DNA of 64,000 bases from an uncultured Crocinitomix sp. (lineage in GTDB: Bacteria > Bacteroidota > Bacteroidia > Flavobacteriales_D > Crocinitomicaceae): contig CAJQHR010000037.1 in the NCBI GenBank assembly GCA_905478225.1, forward strand, positions 94,275 to 158,274, written 5' to 3'. Within the stretch, counting starts at the first letter, position 1, and every line of letters begins with the position of its first letter. The notes below the pieces were generated by a model, which was not told the origin of the DNA, ran no database searches, and worked only from the letters and a program-made list of their open reading frames with translations. This document shows positions 1 through 7,573 of the stretch, in pieces. The position numbers were made by a program, and so were the translations under genes.

Positions 1-1
1 T

Positions 2-154
2 AGTAGTTTAAGAAGGGTCATGCTTAGCTTTGATGAAAATAACAATTTATTCTATTTTAAAGATTCTTTAGGTGATGTCACCTTTGAATTATCGCCAAAT
101 TTTGAATATACAGACGAAAGTAAATATTCAAGCGAAGCAACGGGTATAGATTAA
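2..154 (+). CDS. Partial CDS, C-terminus of unknown protein
   Basis: An open frame enters from the left edge and runs for 50 codons to a TAA at 152-154. The visible end is polar and acidic, rich in Ser, Asp and Glu, with no recognisable domain. The next gene is convergent: its stop codon begins one base after this one ends. No function can be assigned, and the frame could be a chance opening, although its composition looks coding. Confidence 0.5.
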   Translation, partial: SSLRRVMLSFDENNNLFYFKDSLGDVTFELSPNFEYTDESKYSSEATGID

Positions 155-155
155 A

Positions 156-890
156 CTAAATCTTAACCGCCTTTTCAACAGTAATTTCTGATCCTTCCGC
201 TAGCATAACAGAAAGCGGTTCAGCATCATTTAAATGCGCAAAATCAGCGCCATATACTAAGCCAAAGTCAACTTTAACTTTACATTGTTTCACAGGGTAA
301 GCATCCCAAACGGGGTGCGTTACTTGATACTCGAAACTCTTATGATCGTTGATTTTTGTGTATCCCCAATAATGCTCTGTAATAAAGGCAATGTCACTTT
401 CTAAACCGCCCACTTCATTCATGGCGGCTGGGTTGATTTTAAAAGGTGTTTTGTTGGCAATTACTTCAACCTCTTGCCATTTTCCGTTTTTCCGCCATCC
501 ATAGCTAATGGTGTATTTCTCCTCTGCTTCATTCCAACTATGGCGCATTTTGCAGGTTTCATAATGCTCTTTATAAATAGTGTTGGCCACAATTGAAATG
601 GCCCTTTTTGGAACAATTTCTTTGATGAAAACAACCCCTCGTTTCCATTTATCCTCGGCTTTGTGTTTTACGTAGAAACGTAGATTAACTTCTTCAAAAT
701 TAATGTGAAAGGGAATCTTGATTCCCAACATGCGGGTATTCACGAATTTGAATCCGACTAAACTCATCATACATTTGCCATTATGCAAATCTAGTTCAGT
801 CTTTGGTGGTAAATACGGCATTAATATTTCAGGATTAACTTCATAGTTCACTAAAATTAATTTACGCCACTCAGCTTTTAAGAAACTCAT
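156..890 (-). CDS. DUF2071 (YqjF-like) family protein
   Basis: The 244-residue protein has the order and length of the DUF2071/YqjF family: an N-terminal LxNYEVxPxILxPYLP-type segment (residues 12-29), then a central stretch in which the protein comments on its own fold through conserved GIKIPFHxNFEEVNLRFYV-like residues. There is no signal peptide or membrane segment, so it is probably cytosolic. The biochemical role of the family is not established; it is structurally related to acetoacetate decarboxylase-like folds. The ATG at 890 is preceded by the sequence TATCTTTAAAG, a possible -7 element with a very short leader. It converges with the partial gene on its 3' side. Confidence 0.8.
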   Translation of the reverse strand: MSFLKAEWRKLILVNYEVNPEILMPYLPPKTELDLHNGKCMMSLVGFKFVNTRMLGIKIPFHINFEEVNLRFYVKHKAEDKWKRGVVFIKEIVPKRAISIVANTIYKEHYETCKMRHSWNEAEEKYTISYGWRKNGKWQEVEVIANKTPFKINPAAMNEVGGLESDIAFITEHYWGYTKINDHKSFEYQVTHPVWDAYPVKQCKVKVDFGLVYGADFAHLNDAEPLSVMLAEGSEITVEKAVKI

Positions 891-997
891 ACTTTAAAGA
901 TAAGGAATTGGGATTGGAAATGTTATATTTATTGTTCACTCATTCAAAAACGGATGTTCCGTACCAAAAAAACTCAATACTGTTCGTCGCAGGCGAA

Positions 998-1507
998 CTA
1001 AAGGTACCTTTCCATAATCACATTAAAGTGATGGATTGGATGACCAATAAGAATGTAACCAATTGAAAGTGCCGAGATTTTTGTTCCGTTCGCAGTTCCG
1101 CTATTCAAGAGTTGTTTATCTGTTAAAGGTCGGTAAAATAATTCGGTAGATTTTCGCACGGTCTGGTACTCTTCAAGCAAGGCCTCTATACTTTGATTGT
1201 TAGCCATAGAAGCGGGCACATAAGCATTATGGTCGTATCCAGGAAGTTCTGTGTCATCCTCACGAACAAAGCGCAGGGCACGGTTTATAAAAATACGTTC
1301 CGTATCTATTAAATGTTGAATGAGTTCATTTACAGTCCATTTACTAGGTGCATAAACACGCTGACCAATTGAATGAAGCATGGCCATGTCATTGATGTAA
1401 AGCTCAATTCCACCAGTTGGTAAAACATCTATTAAAGGTTTGTCGGGTGCCAATTCAATATAGCCTTTATAATAATCAGGGGCGCTGCTTAATGCAAGAT
1501 TCTTCAT
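998..1507 (-). CDS. DinB-superfamily protein
   Basis: The 169-residue protein matches the DinB/YfiT four-helix-bundle superfamily. The signature is KWTVNELIQHLIDTER (residues 56-71) with the probable metal ligand His65, and the second ligand pair lies in GHPIHH (residues 155-160) near the C-terminus. Members bind a divalent metal; many are thiol-dependent transferases or stress proteins, but the substrate here is unknown. There is no signal peptide. The start is followed upstream by the same CTTTAAAGATAA block seen before the neighbouring DUF2071 gene, so the two may share promoter type although they are separated by 107 bp. Confidence 0.85.
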   Translation of the reverse strand: MKNLALSSAPDYYKGYIELAPDKPLIDVLPTGGIELYINDMAMLHSIGQRVYAPSKWTVNELIQHLIDTERIFINRALRFVREDDTELPGYDHNAYVPASMANNQSIEALLEEYQTVRKSTELFYRPLTDKQLLNSGTANGTKISALSIGYILIGHPIHHFNVIMERYL

Positions 1508-1846
1508 GCTTTAAAGATAACGAATTAAGCGATTTTTTCTCATTTTGATTAGAACTAAATGTGTCTTCCCCAATCCGATCACGCCTTTCTCTCACTCATC
1601 CTTGGCAATACCTTATTCTAGGTATAAAAAGTGTTTTAAGAGCAACAGATTTGGTCAATCAACATAAATAATTGAGTTATGAAATTTATAATATCTCATT
1701 TAGATTTCAAATAACCGAGCCGTATTTTCTTATTTTTGACTAAAAGGGAATTTTCATTGTGTAATGTTCAATTTGAATTGTTCAATAAGCAATTTGCGTT
1801 TTTTTTGACTAATGACTAATGACTAATGACTAATGACTAAATAAAT
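1508..1846. other. Intergenic region, 339 bp, between divergent genes
   Basis: No open frame of convincing length is present. The region separates the minus-strand DinB gene from the plus-strand membrane-protein gene, so it must hold both promoters. Its only clear structure is the 7-bp tandem array at 1807-1841. A TATTTTTG sequence at 1731-1738 resembles a -7 box on the plus strand, but no TTG lies at the right distance upstream. Confidence 0.5.
1807..1841 (+). repeat. 7-bp tandem repeat (GACTAAT), five units
   Basis: Four perfect copies of GACTAAT are followed by a fifth copy ending in A instead of T. The array ends five bases before the ATG of the membrane-protein gene at 1847. Each junction contains TAATG, an overlapping stop and start codon. 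Seven is not a multiple of three, so gain or loss of a unit would alter spacing without encoding a regular peptide. Confidence 0.9.
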
Positions 1847-2332
1847 ATGCGCTCTTTAAACACAATCGGTATTATTGGGAGTATTGTGATTTTTTGGTAC
1901 GGAACATCCGTTGTTAAAGAGATTGAGCAATTAGTTTACGAAAGGTATAAATATTACAATGGCTTTGGTCGTTTGGATGCGGGAATCGAAAACTTGTTTT
2001 TGAATGGCGCCTTTTTCATGATCATAGTCGGTCTCTTTTACGTTGGTTTATATGGCGGAAATTTGAAACAAATTAAGCGAAAGACGGTCAAAATAATTTC
2101 TATACTAGGGATTATTTTTGCATCAATTTTTGTTTTAATGAATATTGTATTTGTTGGTAGTGGAAATGTTGAAGACTTTGCTATGGCGTATGTGATGTGG
2201 TGGTTATTCGGTCTAGTTAGTTTGGCGTTTACAATTGTGCTTTTAGTTCAAGCTGTTTGTGATGTTAGAGGAGTAGTGCGATCGGTCACAAATTACGGAG
2301 ATGACATTATTGATGATTTTGAGCTAGAATAG
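1847..2332 (+). CDS. Four-helix integral membrane protein, unknown function
   Basis: The 161-residue protein has four predicted membrane segments at about residues 6-23, 50-71, 81-104 and 112-137. The loop between the first two is charged and Tyr-rich, and the C-terminal tail is strongly acidic (DDIIDDFELE). I do not recognise a family. It stands alone, with convergent genes downstream. The start ATG directly follows the 7-bp repeat array, and the leader AATAAAT is A/T-rich as is usual in this phylum. The hydropathy pattern makes a real gene likely. Confidence 0.65.
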   Translation: MRSLNTIGIIGSIVIFWYGTSVVKEIEQLVYERYKYYNGFGRLDAGIENLFLNGAFFMIIVGLFYVGLYGGNLKQIKRKTVKIISILGIIFASIFVLMNIVFVGSGNVEDFAMAYVMWWLFGLVSLAFTIVLLVQAVCDVRGVVRSVTNYGDDIIDDFELE

Positions 2333-2413
2333 TTCTTGGTCCACCTAAATCGGAGAAAATTCCAAAGTTGGAAATTCAAATTTCATTGGGCTTAGACGGC
2401 CAAATATTAACGA

Positions 2414-2881
2414 TTATTTAAAAGCATCAAACTTCATATAGATCCACGGCGGATCGTCCTGATTTTCATACCAAACCCAAAATTCATTTTTTGTTAAACG
2501 CATAATGCGCCAGGCACTGTTTTTACTGCCTTGGATTAATAAAGCATTCGTCTCTGAATCATAGCGCCTTGCAATTCCTGTAGTTTTTACTTTTGATAAG
2601 TCCTCTGTGAATTCCCAATTGCCTTCTTCGATTGTATATTCGCTCATGTCTAAATTATAGTTTTCAAATTGATAGGTCTTATCCTCTTTGAACTCCAATT
2701 TAAAGTTTTGCCAGATATAAGTTTGATCCTCGCCCTGAGAGGGCTGATCCGTAAACAATGAATAGTAGGCAACTTGAACTTGCCATTTCCGAATCAGTCG
2801 GGCTTCTTCTGACTTTAGACTAATAGTAGGATCATTGGCATATTTTTTACAAGAATAAGTCGCTGATAATACCAGCGTCAC
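2414..2881 (-). CDS. Putative lipoprotein, unknown function
   Basis: The protein has a lipobox-like segment ending in Tyr-Ser-Cys (Cys11 in the frame given) followed by Lys-Lys, as expected for an outer-membrane or periplasmic lipoprotein. The body resembles the lipocalin-like proteins common in Bacteroidota: it has a KWQV segment, a WE-F strand and Trp-rich C-terminal strands. No ATG begins the frame. The listed start is GTG, which leaves only 10 residues before the Cys. The frame stays open upstream and reads ISLIKILF before that GTG, which would make a normal signal peptide if an ATT or ATA codon initiated. The true start is therefore uncertain. Confidence 0.6.
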   Translation of the reverse strand: MTLVLSATYSCKKYANDPTISLKSEEARLIRKWQVQVAYYSLFTDQPSQGEDQTYIWQNFKLEFKEDKTYQFENYNLDMSEYTIEEGNWEFTEDLSKVKTTGIARRYDSETNALLIQGSKNSAWRIMRLTKNEFWVWYENQDDPPWIYMKFDAFK

Positions 2882-3082
2882 GAATAGAATTTTAATAAGG
2901 GATATAGCTCTAAATTTTAAATGTGTATTTAAAGTTATGCCAAGCCCAACGGACTATATCTAAACAATTGTTAAAGGATGTTGTGAAGTGTTAAAATTGA
3001 ATAATGTTACATTAAAACCCAATTATTTTTGGCGATTTTCTGTTAAAATTGCCTAATCGAATATACGTTCTCGTGCACAATT

Positions 3083-3544
3083 TTAAGGAGCGGAATGTTC
3101 CTGTGATTCGTCAATTTCTGTTTTTCTTTTGGCTACGTATTCCTTTTTTTTATACAAATAAGTGGCAGCAGTGATAAATTCTTCTTCCATATTGACGCTT
3201 ATGCGACAAGCACCACTTCGAAAGTATGCGTCAAACGATTTTTTAGGTTTTGGTTTTTCACCTATGCCATAATCGTGATTATCTTGGTATGGGTGAAAGG
3301 AAATGAATCTAATGATCAACGTATCGGTTGGTTGCATCACCAATTTTTCACCCTCGAATAAGATGTTTGGCAAATGAATTGTTTTGCATGCTACAAAAGT
3401 ATAGGCAAGTCCAATGCTTGAGCCACTATCAGAAGTGCCGCCGTGCATAACAGATTTGCTTAGGTGAATATTTACCAATTCATTTTGCGCCTGCAGGCTG
3501 GTTACACCGAGAATTAGAATAACAATGAAGAATAACTGTTTCAT
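3083..3544 (-). CDS. Secreted protein, unknown function
   Basis: The 153-residue product begins with a clear Sec signal peptide: MKQ, a hydrophobic stretch and a cleavage site near Ala-Gln at residues 19-20. The mature part contains two cysteines and a Lys/Pro-rich central segment. I recognise no domain family. It lies just downstream of the MoxR gene, with about 40 bp between the MoxR stop and this start on the same strand, so it may be transcribed with the MoxR/VWA pair. That link is inference from spacing only. Confidence 0.6.
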   Translation of the reverse strand: MKQLFFIVILILGVTSLQAQNELVNIHLSKSVMHGGTSDSGSSIGLAYTFVACKTIHLPNILFEGEKLVMQPTDTLIIRFISFHPYQDNHDYGIGEKPKPKKSFDAYFRSGACRISVNMEEEFITAATYLYKKKEYVAKRKTEIDESQEHSAP

Positions 3545-3583
3545 ATGATGAATTACAAATACTCAATACAAAGGTTCATTTCA

Positions 3584-5035
3584 TTAATACCCCTTCATAA
3601 TCGTATCCTCGAACTCATATCCTTCTTCAAATTTTTTCTTATCTAATTTTTTATATTCAACCATAGCCCACAACACAAATTCTTTCACAAAAACTATGTC
3701 TGCGTCTGGCAAGTTCGGTTGAAATTTTTCGATAATGTTACTTAGCGGTTCAATTGAGTTAATCGCTTGAATAAATGCTTCGTTTTTACTTTCGTTTATT
3801 AATTCAAATCCTGGATTATTAATAAACCACTCAGTGAGTTTATCAAAATCATCATATTCACCTGCTTTTGCGAGTTTCTTAATTTCCATGAAGTACTCAT
3901 CAAACAAAGTTTTGATGGCACTGCCCATTAACAATAGAGCAACTTCTTCAGATCCTTCCTGTTCGCCTTCATAAACTAATTCCACTTTACCTGTGATAGA
4001 AGGGATTATGCCGAGTAAATCACTCATGCGAATAGAAGTTGATTTTTCTCCACTTTTGATTAAACGAAGCTCAGCGGTACTCATTAAATTTTCATAAGCC
4101 GTAATAGCCATTCGGGCAGAGATTCCACTTTTGACATCAATAAATTCGCTCGTGCGTGCTTCAAAACTAATTTGCTCCAATAGTATCGAAGCCAGTTCAG
4201 GAACATGAATTTTTTGAATTAATTCATCATTTATATTTGATTCTTGCGTAGTGATGGCTCTTGCAATATCTCTGTTAACAGGATAGTGCGTGAGGATTTG
4301 AGAACCGATTCGATCTTTAAGCGGTGTAACAATACTACCACGGTTAGTATAATCCTCTGGGTTTGCAGTAAAAATAAATTGCAAATCCAAATTCAATCGA
4401 AATTGAAATCCGCGAATTTGCACATCACCTTCTTGTAAAATATTGAAGAGTGCAACTTGGATTCGAGCTTGCAAATCAGGCAATTCATTAATTACAAAAA
4501 TACAACGGTTCGCACGTGGAATCATTCCATAATGGATCACCCGTTCATCTGCGTATGATAATTTTAAGTTGGCCGCTTTTATCGGATCAACATCTCCAAT
4601 TAAATCTGCAACCGTAACGTCTGGTGTGGCTAGTTTTTCAAAAAATCGATCATTACGGTGAATCCAACTTATAGGAGTGTCATCACCATTAGCTTCTAAT
4701 TTATCCATTCCATATTTAGAAATGGGTTGAAACGGATCATCATTAATTTCGGATCCTTCGATAATTGGCATCCATTCATCTAACAGGTTAACCAAACCTC
4801 TAGCCAACCTTGTTTTAGCTTGGCCACGAAGTCCCAATAAATTGATGTTATGTTTAGACAAAATGGCCCGTTCCAAATTTGGCAAAACGGTGCTATCGTA
4901 CCCAATTATTCCTTGAAAAGCAGGTTCTTTGGCGTGTAATTTGGCAATAAGATTCGTCCGTAATTCGTCTTTTATACTTTTCGGTGAATATCCCGCGGCT
5001 TTTAATTCGCCTAATGTTTTTATATTTTCAGTCAT
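3584..5035 (-). CDS. MoxR/ChlI-like AAA+ ATPase
   Basis: This AAA+ ATPase is of the MoxR / magnesium-chelatase subunit I type. With the start at 5035 (483 residues, beginning MTENIK) the Walker A motif is GLRGQAKT at residues 68-75, Walker B is IFVINE at 179-184 (with NELPDL after it), sensor 1 is FTANPEDYT at 222-230, and the arginine-finger segment LKDRIG follows at 239-244. Such ATPases work with VWA-domain partners to remodel or insert metals into target proteins, and the gene directly upstream in the same direction is a VWA protein. An in-frame start at 5068 would add 11 residues; I prefer 5035 because the homologous region begins there. Confidence 0.88.
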   Translation of the reverse strand: MTENIKTLGELKAAGYSPKSIKDELRTNLIAKLHAKEPAFQGIIGYDSTVLPNLERAILSKHNINLLGLRGQAKTRLARGLVNLLDEWMPIIEGSEINDDPFQPISKYGMDKLEANGDDTPISWIHRNDRFFEKLATPDVTVADLIGDVDPIKAANLKLSYADERVIHYGMIPRANRCIFVINELPDLQARIQVALFNILQEGDVQIRGFQFRLNLDLQFIFTANPEDYTNRGSIVTPLKDRIGSQILTHYPVNRDIARAITTQESNINDELIQKIHVPELASILLEQISFEARTSEFIDVKSGISARMAITAYENLMSTAELRLIKSGEKSTSIRMSDLLGIIPSITGKVELVYEGEQEGSEEVALLLMGSAIKTLFDEYFMEIKKLAKAGEYDDFDKLTEWFINNPGFELINESKNEAFIQAINSIEPLSNIIEKFQPNLPDADIVFVKEFVLWAMVEYKKLDKKKFEEGYEFEDTIMKGY

Positions 5036-5091
5036 TTTTTTAGTCAATAGTTGTTGGTCAATGTGCAACTCATCATATTTAATATGTTGAT

Positions 5092-5131
5092 ATCATCAAA
5101 TCATCAAATCATCAAATCATCAAATCATCAA
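5092..5131 (-). repeat. 8-bp tandem repeat (TTGATGAT), five perfect units
   Basis: Five perfect copies of TTGATGAT (minus strand) lie between the stop of the VWA gene at 5137 and the start of the MoxR gene. Each unit junction creates ATG-ATT-TGA, a two-codon frame whose TGA overlaps the next ATG as TGATG. The array is therefore a chain of start/stop overlaps inside a probable operon. Confidence 0.9.
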
Positions 5132-5136
5132 AAAGA

Positions 5137-6261
5137 TCAACCTTTCAGTCTCTTCTTTCTATTTGTTTCGTAATCTTCAAAAATCATTTCGCCCAAACCT
5201 TTTAGGCCAGTATAAAAAGCTTTGCCACGATTTTCTTTCGTGAATTTTTCAACAAAGGACATTAAATACTCATCTCTCGCAATCATAAATGTGGTAATCG
5301 GTATTTGCAACTTCCGGGCTTGTTTTGCCATATTATAGCATTTGTCTGTTATGAAGTCATCCAGTCCAAAGCTGTTTTGGTAATACTCGCCATTAGGCAA
5401 ACGAAAGCAACTCGGCTTGCCGTCTGTAATCATGAAAATTTGCTTATTCGTATTCTTTTTTCGTCTTAACAAATCTAATGCAAGCTGAATTCCTGCAACC
5501 GTGTTTGTATGGTAAGGTCCTACTTGTAAATAGGGTAAATCTTTTACTTTAATTGGCCAAGCATCATTTCCAAAAACAAGAATATCCAATGTGTCTTTCG
5601 GGTAGCGACTTCGTATTAGTTCGACTAAAGCCATGGCCACTTTTTTTGCAGGTGTAATTCGATCTTCACCATACAAAATCATGCTATGACTAATGTCAAT
5701 CATAAGCACTGTGCTCATTTGTGCTTTATGGTGCGTTTCGTTAACAACCAAATCACTTTCGTTTAGTTGGAAGCTGTCCATTCCATTATTAATTTGCGCG
5801 TTTTTAATGCTTTCTGTTACCGCAATTTGACTCAATGAATCTCCGAAAACATAATTTCTGAATTCACCGCTTTGCTCACTTCCATCTCCAACATGTTTGG
5901 TGTTGTGATTTCCACGGCCAGATTTTCTGAGTTTCCCGAAAATTTGATTCAAGGCGTTTTTTCGAATAGCGCGTTCGGTTTTTGCCGTAATCATCATTCC
6001 CCCTTCATTGTTGGGGTCATCATCATCTTTAAGAAAGCCTCTTTTCTTTAGATCGGCAATAAAATCATCCAGATTATAATCGTCAGTACTTAATTTATAT
6101 TCTTTATCGAGATGGGCTAACCAATCCAAGGCTTCATCTAAATCACCGGAGGTATATGTAATAATTTCCTTAAAAATTTCAAAAAATCTATCAAACGGTT
6201 CTTTTTCCGGTTCTATAAACTCCGTAAATACAAATCCAGATTGAGGTTTTAATTTTTTCAT
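5137..6261 (-). CDS. VWA-domain protein, partner of MoxR ATPase
   Basis: The 374-residue protein (start ATG at 6261) has a C-terminal von Willebrand A domain at about residues 183-360. The MIDAS motif is DISHS (Asp189, Ser191, Ser193), and the second metal-site segment ITDGKPS is at 278-284. The N-terminal half is charged and Gly-rich, with no signal peptide, so the protein is probably cytosolic. Paired MoxR/VWA genes are thought to form chaperone-like complexes similar to magnesium chelatase; the target here is unknown. A TTG at 6270 is an alternative start. The ATG overlaps the TGA of a small upstream frame as ATGA. Confidence 0.87.
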   Translation of the reverse strand: MKKLKPQSGFVFTEFIEPEKEPFDRFFEIFKEIITYTSGDLDEALDWLAHLDKEYKLSTDDYNLDDFIADLKKRGFLKDDDDPNNEGGMMITAKTERAIRKNALNQIFGKLRKSGRGNHNTKHVGDGSEQSGEFRNYVFGDSLSQIAVTESIKNAQINNGMDSFQLNESDLVVNETHHKAQMSTVLMIDISHSMILYGEDRITPAKKVAMALVELIRSRYPKDTLDILVFGNDAWPIKVKDLPYLQVGPYHTNTVAGIQLALDLLRRKKNTNKQIFMITDGKPSCFRLPNGEYYQNSFGLDDFITDKCYNMAKQARKLQIPITTFMIARDEYLMSFVEKFTKENRGKAFYTGLKGLGEMIFEDYETNRKKRLKG

Positions 6262-6398
6262 GGTTGACAAAAGCTACTGCCTAAAGTTGTTTGGTAAAAT
6301 TCTTTATACTCTTCACCAAAAGCTTTGGCAATTGGACGTTTTTGGCTGTGTAAAAAGTACTGTACTAAAATAACTATTAATGGACGTGTTTTGTTCAA
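6258..6398 (-). CDS. Possible small ORF upstream of the VWA gene
   Basis: A 46-codon frame begins at a TTG (6398) directly after an in-frame TAA and ends in a TGA that overlaps the VWA start as ATGA. It encodes a short hydrophobic segment (PLIVILVQYFL) followed by a charged and aromatic tail (FGEEYKEFYQ). It could be a real small protein translated in coupling with the VWA gene, or the 3' remnant of a lost gene. No homolog is recognised, so support is weak. Confidence 0.3.
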   Translation of the reverse strand: MNKTRPLIVILVQYFLHSQKRPIAKAFGEEYKEFYQTTLGSSFCQP

Positions 6399-6411
6399 TT
6401 AAATTACAAAA

Positions 6412-6645
6412 TCAGCCTACCTTTTTCCAATTCGTTCTGATTTTTGCTATTTTATCTTTACGATAAATATCACTTTTGTCGATATATCTTTCCACTAATC
6501 CACAGTTTAAGCAGGCATAAGTTACCACGGAAACTTGTGACCAAGTTGAAATCGATATTTTGGAAGCGGCACTGCGCTGCGAAAATGATTCATCTGAATA
6601 GATTTCGAAACTGGAACATTTTGGACATTGGTTTGATCTTTTCAT
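6412..6645 (-). CDS. Small zinc-ribbon-like protein
   Basis: The 77-residue product starting at the ATG at 6645 contains two CxxC knuckles: CPKC at residues 7-10 and CLNC at about 46-49. They are separated by a Ser-rich linker, as in treble-clef or zinc-ribbon proteins. The spacing suits one structural zinc ion. An upstream ATG at 6669 would add eight non-homologous residues. No enzymatic domain is present. Its partner or nucleic-acid target cannot be inferred from the neighbours. Confidence 0.65.
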   Translation of the reverse strand: MKRSNQCPKCSSFEIYSDESFSQRSAASKISISTWSQVSVVTYACLNCGLVERYIDKSDIYRKDKIAKIRTNWKKVG

Positions 6646-6717
6646 AAGTTGAAAATAATGAATTATCAATTGTAAAGTCCGCCTTAAGGGCTAAACCAAC
6701 AGATTTTTAGAACAAAC

Positions 6718-7188
6718 TTATACTTTTGGAGGGAATCTTTTTTCCATTGCTATTCTGCGATAGTCAAATATCTCGCTTAACTTTTTCTTGATTAGAATGC
6801 TATTAGCAATGCTCCCCAGAAACCCAAACGGTGGACTGTAACTAATGATGTCTTTCATCAATACACTGCCATTCTCTATTGGGGAAATAAAATGTTGGTG
6901 ATGCCAAATTTTATAAGGACCAACACGTTGTTCATCAACGAAATAAACTTTGTCTTTTACTTGAGTAATCTCGGTTACCCAGGTAGTTTTAATGCCAGCA
7001 ATTGGCTTTACTTTATATGTAATTACAAGGCCTGGATACACTTTTTCCGGAGTGTCTTGCGAGGTGATGTCAAACCCCATGTATTCGGGTGTAATTTCCT
7101 TTAAGTTCTTAGGAGAGGAGATAAAGTCCCACACTTCGTCTATTGAGGCATTTATAACTTGGTTGACCTGTTTTTGATAGAAAGCCAT
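6718..7188 (-). CDS. SRPBCC-family ligand-binding protein
   Basis: The 156-residue protein shows the START/SRPBCC pattern. It has an N-terminal strand followed by INASIDEVWDFISSPKNL (residues 13-30), where Trp and the S-P-x-N-L turn are typical, then central antiparallel strands with WVTEI and FVDEQ, and a long C-terminal helix. The fold binds a hydrophobic ligand in a deep groove; the specific ligand is unknown. It has no signal peptide. The start overlaps the stop of the upstream DUF6435 gene by one base (TAATG), which suggests translational coupling. Confidence 0.8.
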   Translation of the reverse strand: MAFYQKQVNQVINASIDEVWDFISSPKNLKEITPEYMGFDITSQDTPEKVYPGLVITYKVKPIAGIKTTWVTEITQVKDKVYFVDEQRVGPYKIWHHQHFISPIENGSVLMKDIISYSPPFGFLGSIANSILIKKKLSEIFDYRRIAMEKRFPPKV

Positions 7189-7361
7189 TATCCTTGATTT
7201 TTTAAGACGTCAATTTTGTCTAAAATAGCATTGGCCTCTGCTTGCTTTTCGTCACTTGCGGTTCTATTAATGGTAGAAAGTTTATGCGCCTCACCTAATA
7301 GTGTTTCGTATTGGTCGTAAAGTTTGTCAATCGGAGTCTTTTTTTTGAATAGCTTGAACAT
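7188..7361 (-). CDS. Lacal_2735/DUF6435 family small protein
   Basis: The 57-residue product (ATG at 7361) begins MFKLFKKK and continues with an LYDQYETLLGEAHKLSTINR segment, which is characteristic of the short Lacal_2735 (DUF6435) family of Flavobacteriia. It looks like two amphipathic helices and is highly charged. The function is unknown. Its stop overlaps the start of the SRPBCC gene as TAATG, so the two are probably translated together. An in-frame start at 7412 would add a poorly conserved 17-residue extension. Confidence 0.8.
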   Translation of the reverse strand: MFKLFKKKTPIDKLYDQYETLLGEAHKLSTINRTASDEKQAEANAILDKIDVLKNQG

Positions 7362-7410
7362 ATCATTGCTTTTAATGTAATAGAAGAACAGTTTAACGAT
7401 ATGTTTGTTC

Positions 7411-7451
7411 ATTAAAATTAAAAGCCTGTCCGTTTTTGCGGATCAAGGCTT
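7411..7451 (-). terminator. Hairpin terminator after the YARHG gene
   Basis: On the minus strand AAGCCT (7446-7451 complement) pairs with AGGCTT (7422-7427 complement), and an inner TCCG/CGGA pair forms across a poly-A loop. The T-rich stretch TTTTAATTTT follows. It lies about 120 bp downstream of the YARHG stop codon and fits an intrinsic terminator for that two-gene operon. Confidence 0.6.
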
Positions 7452-7573
7452 CTTAAATTGATTGCTAGGTGGGAGGGTCGAATTACTATCTGAATTTACG
7501 AGTATAGGTATTTAAACGGGTAAAAGTTTTAGGAACGGCATGATTTCGTTTAGCAACGGACAATTACACGCCA

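Noticed and set aside
3584..5035. MoxR Walker B with Asn-Glu (NEL) instead of Asp-Glu as a defect
   Set aside because: In this subgroup of MoxR/ChlI-like ATPases the VINELPDL form appears usual, so it is not a loss of function.
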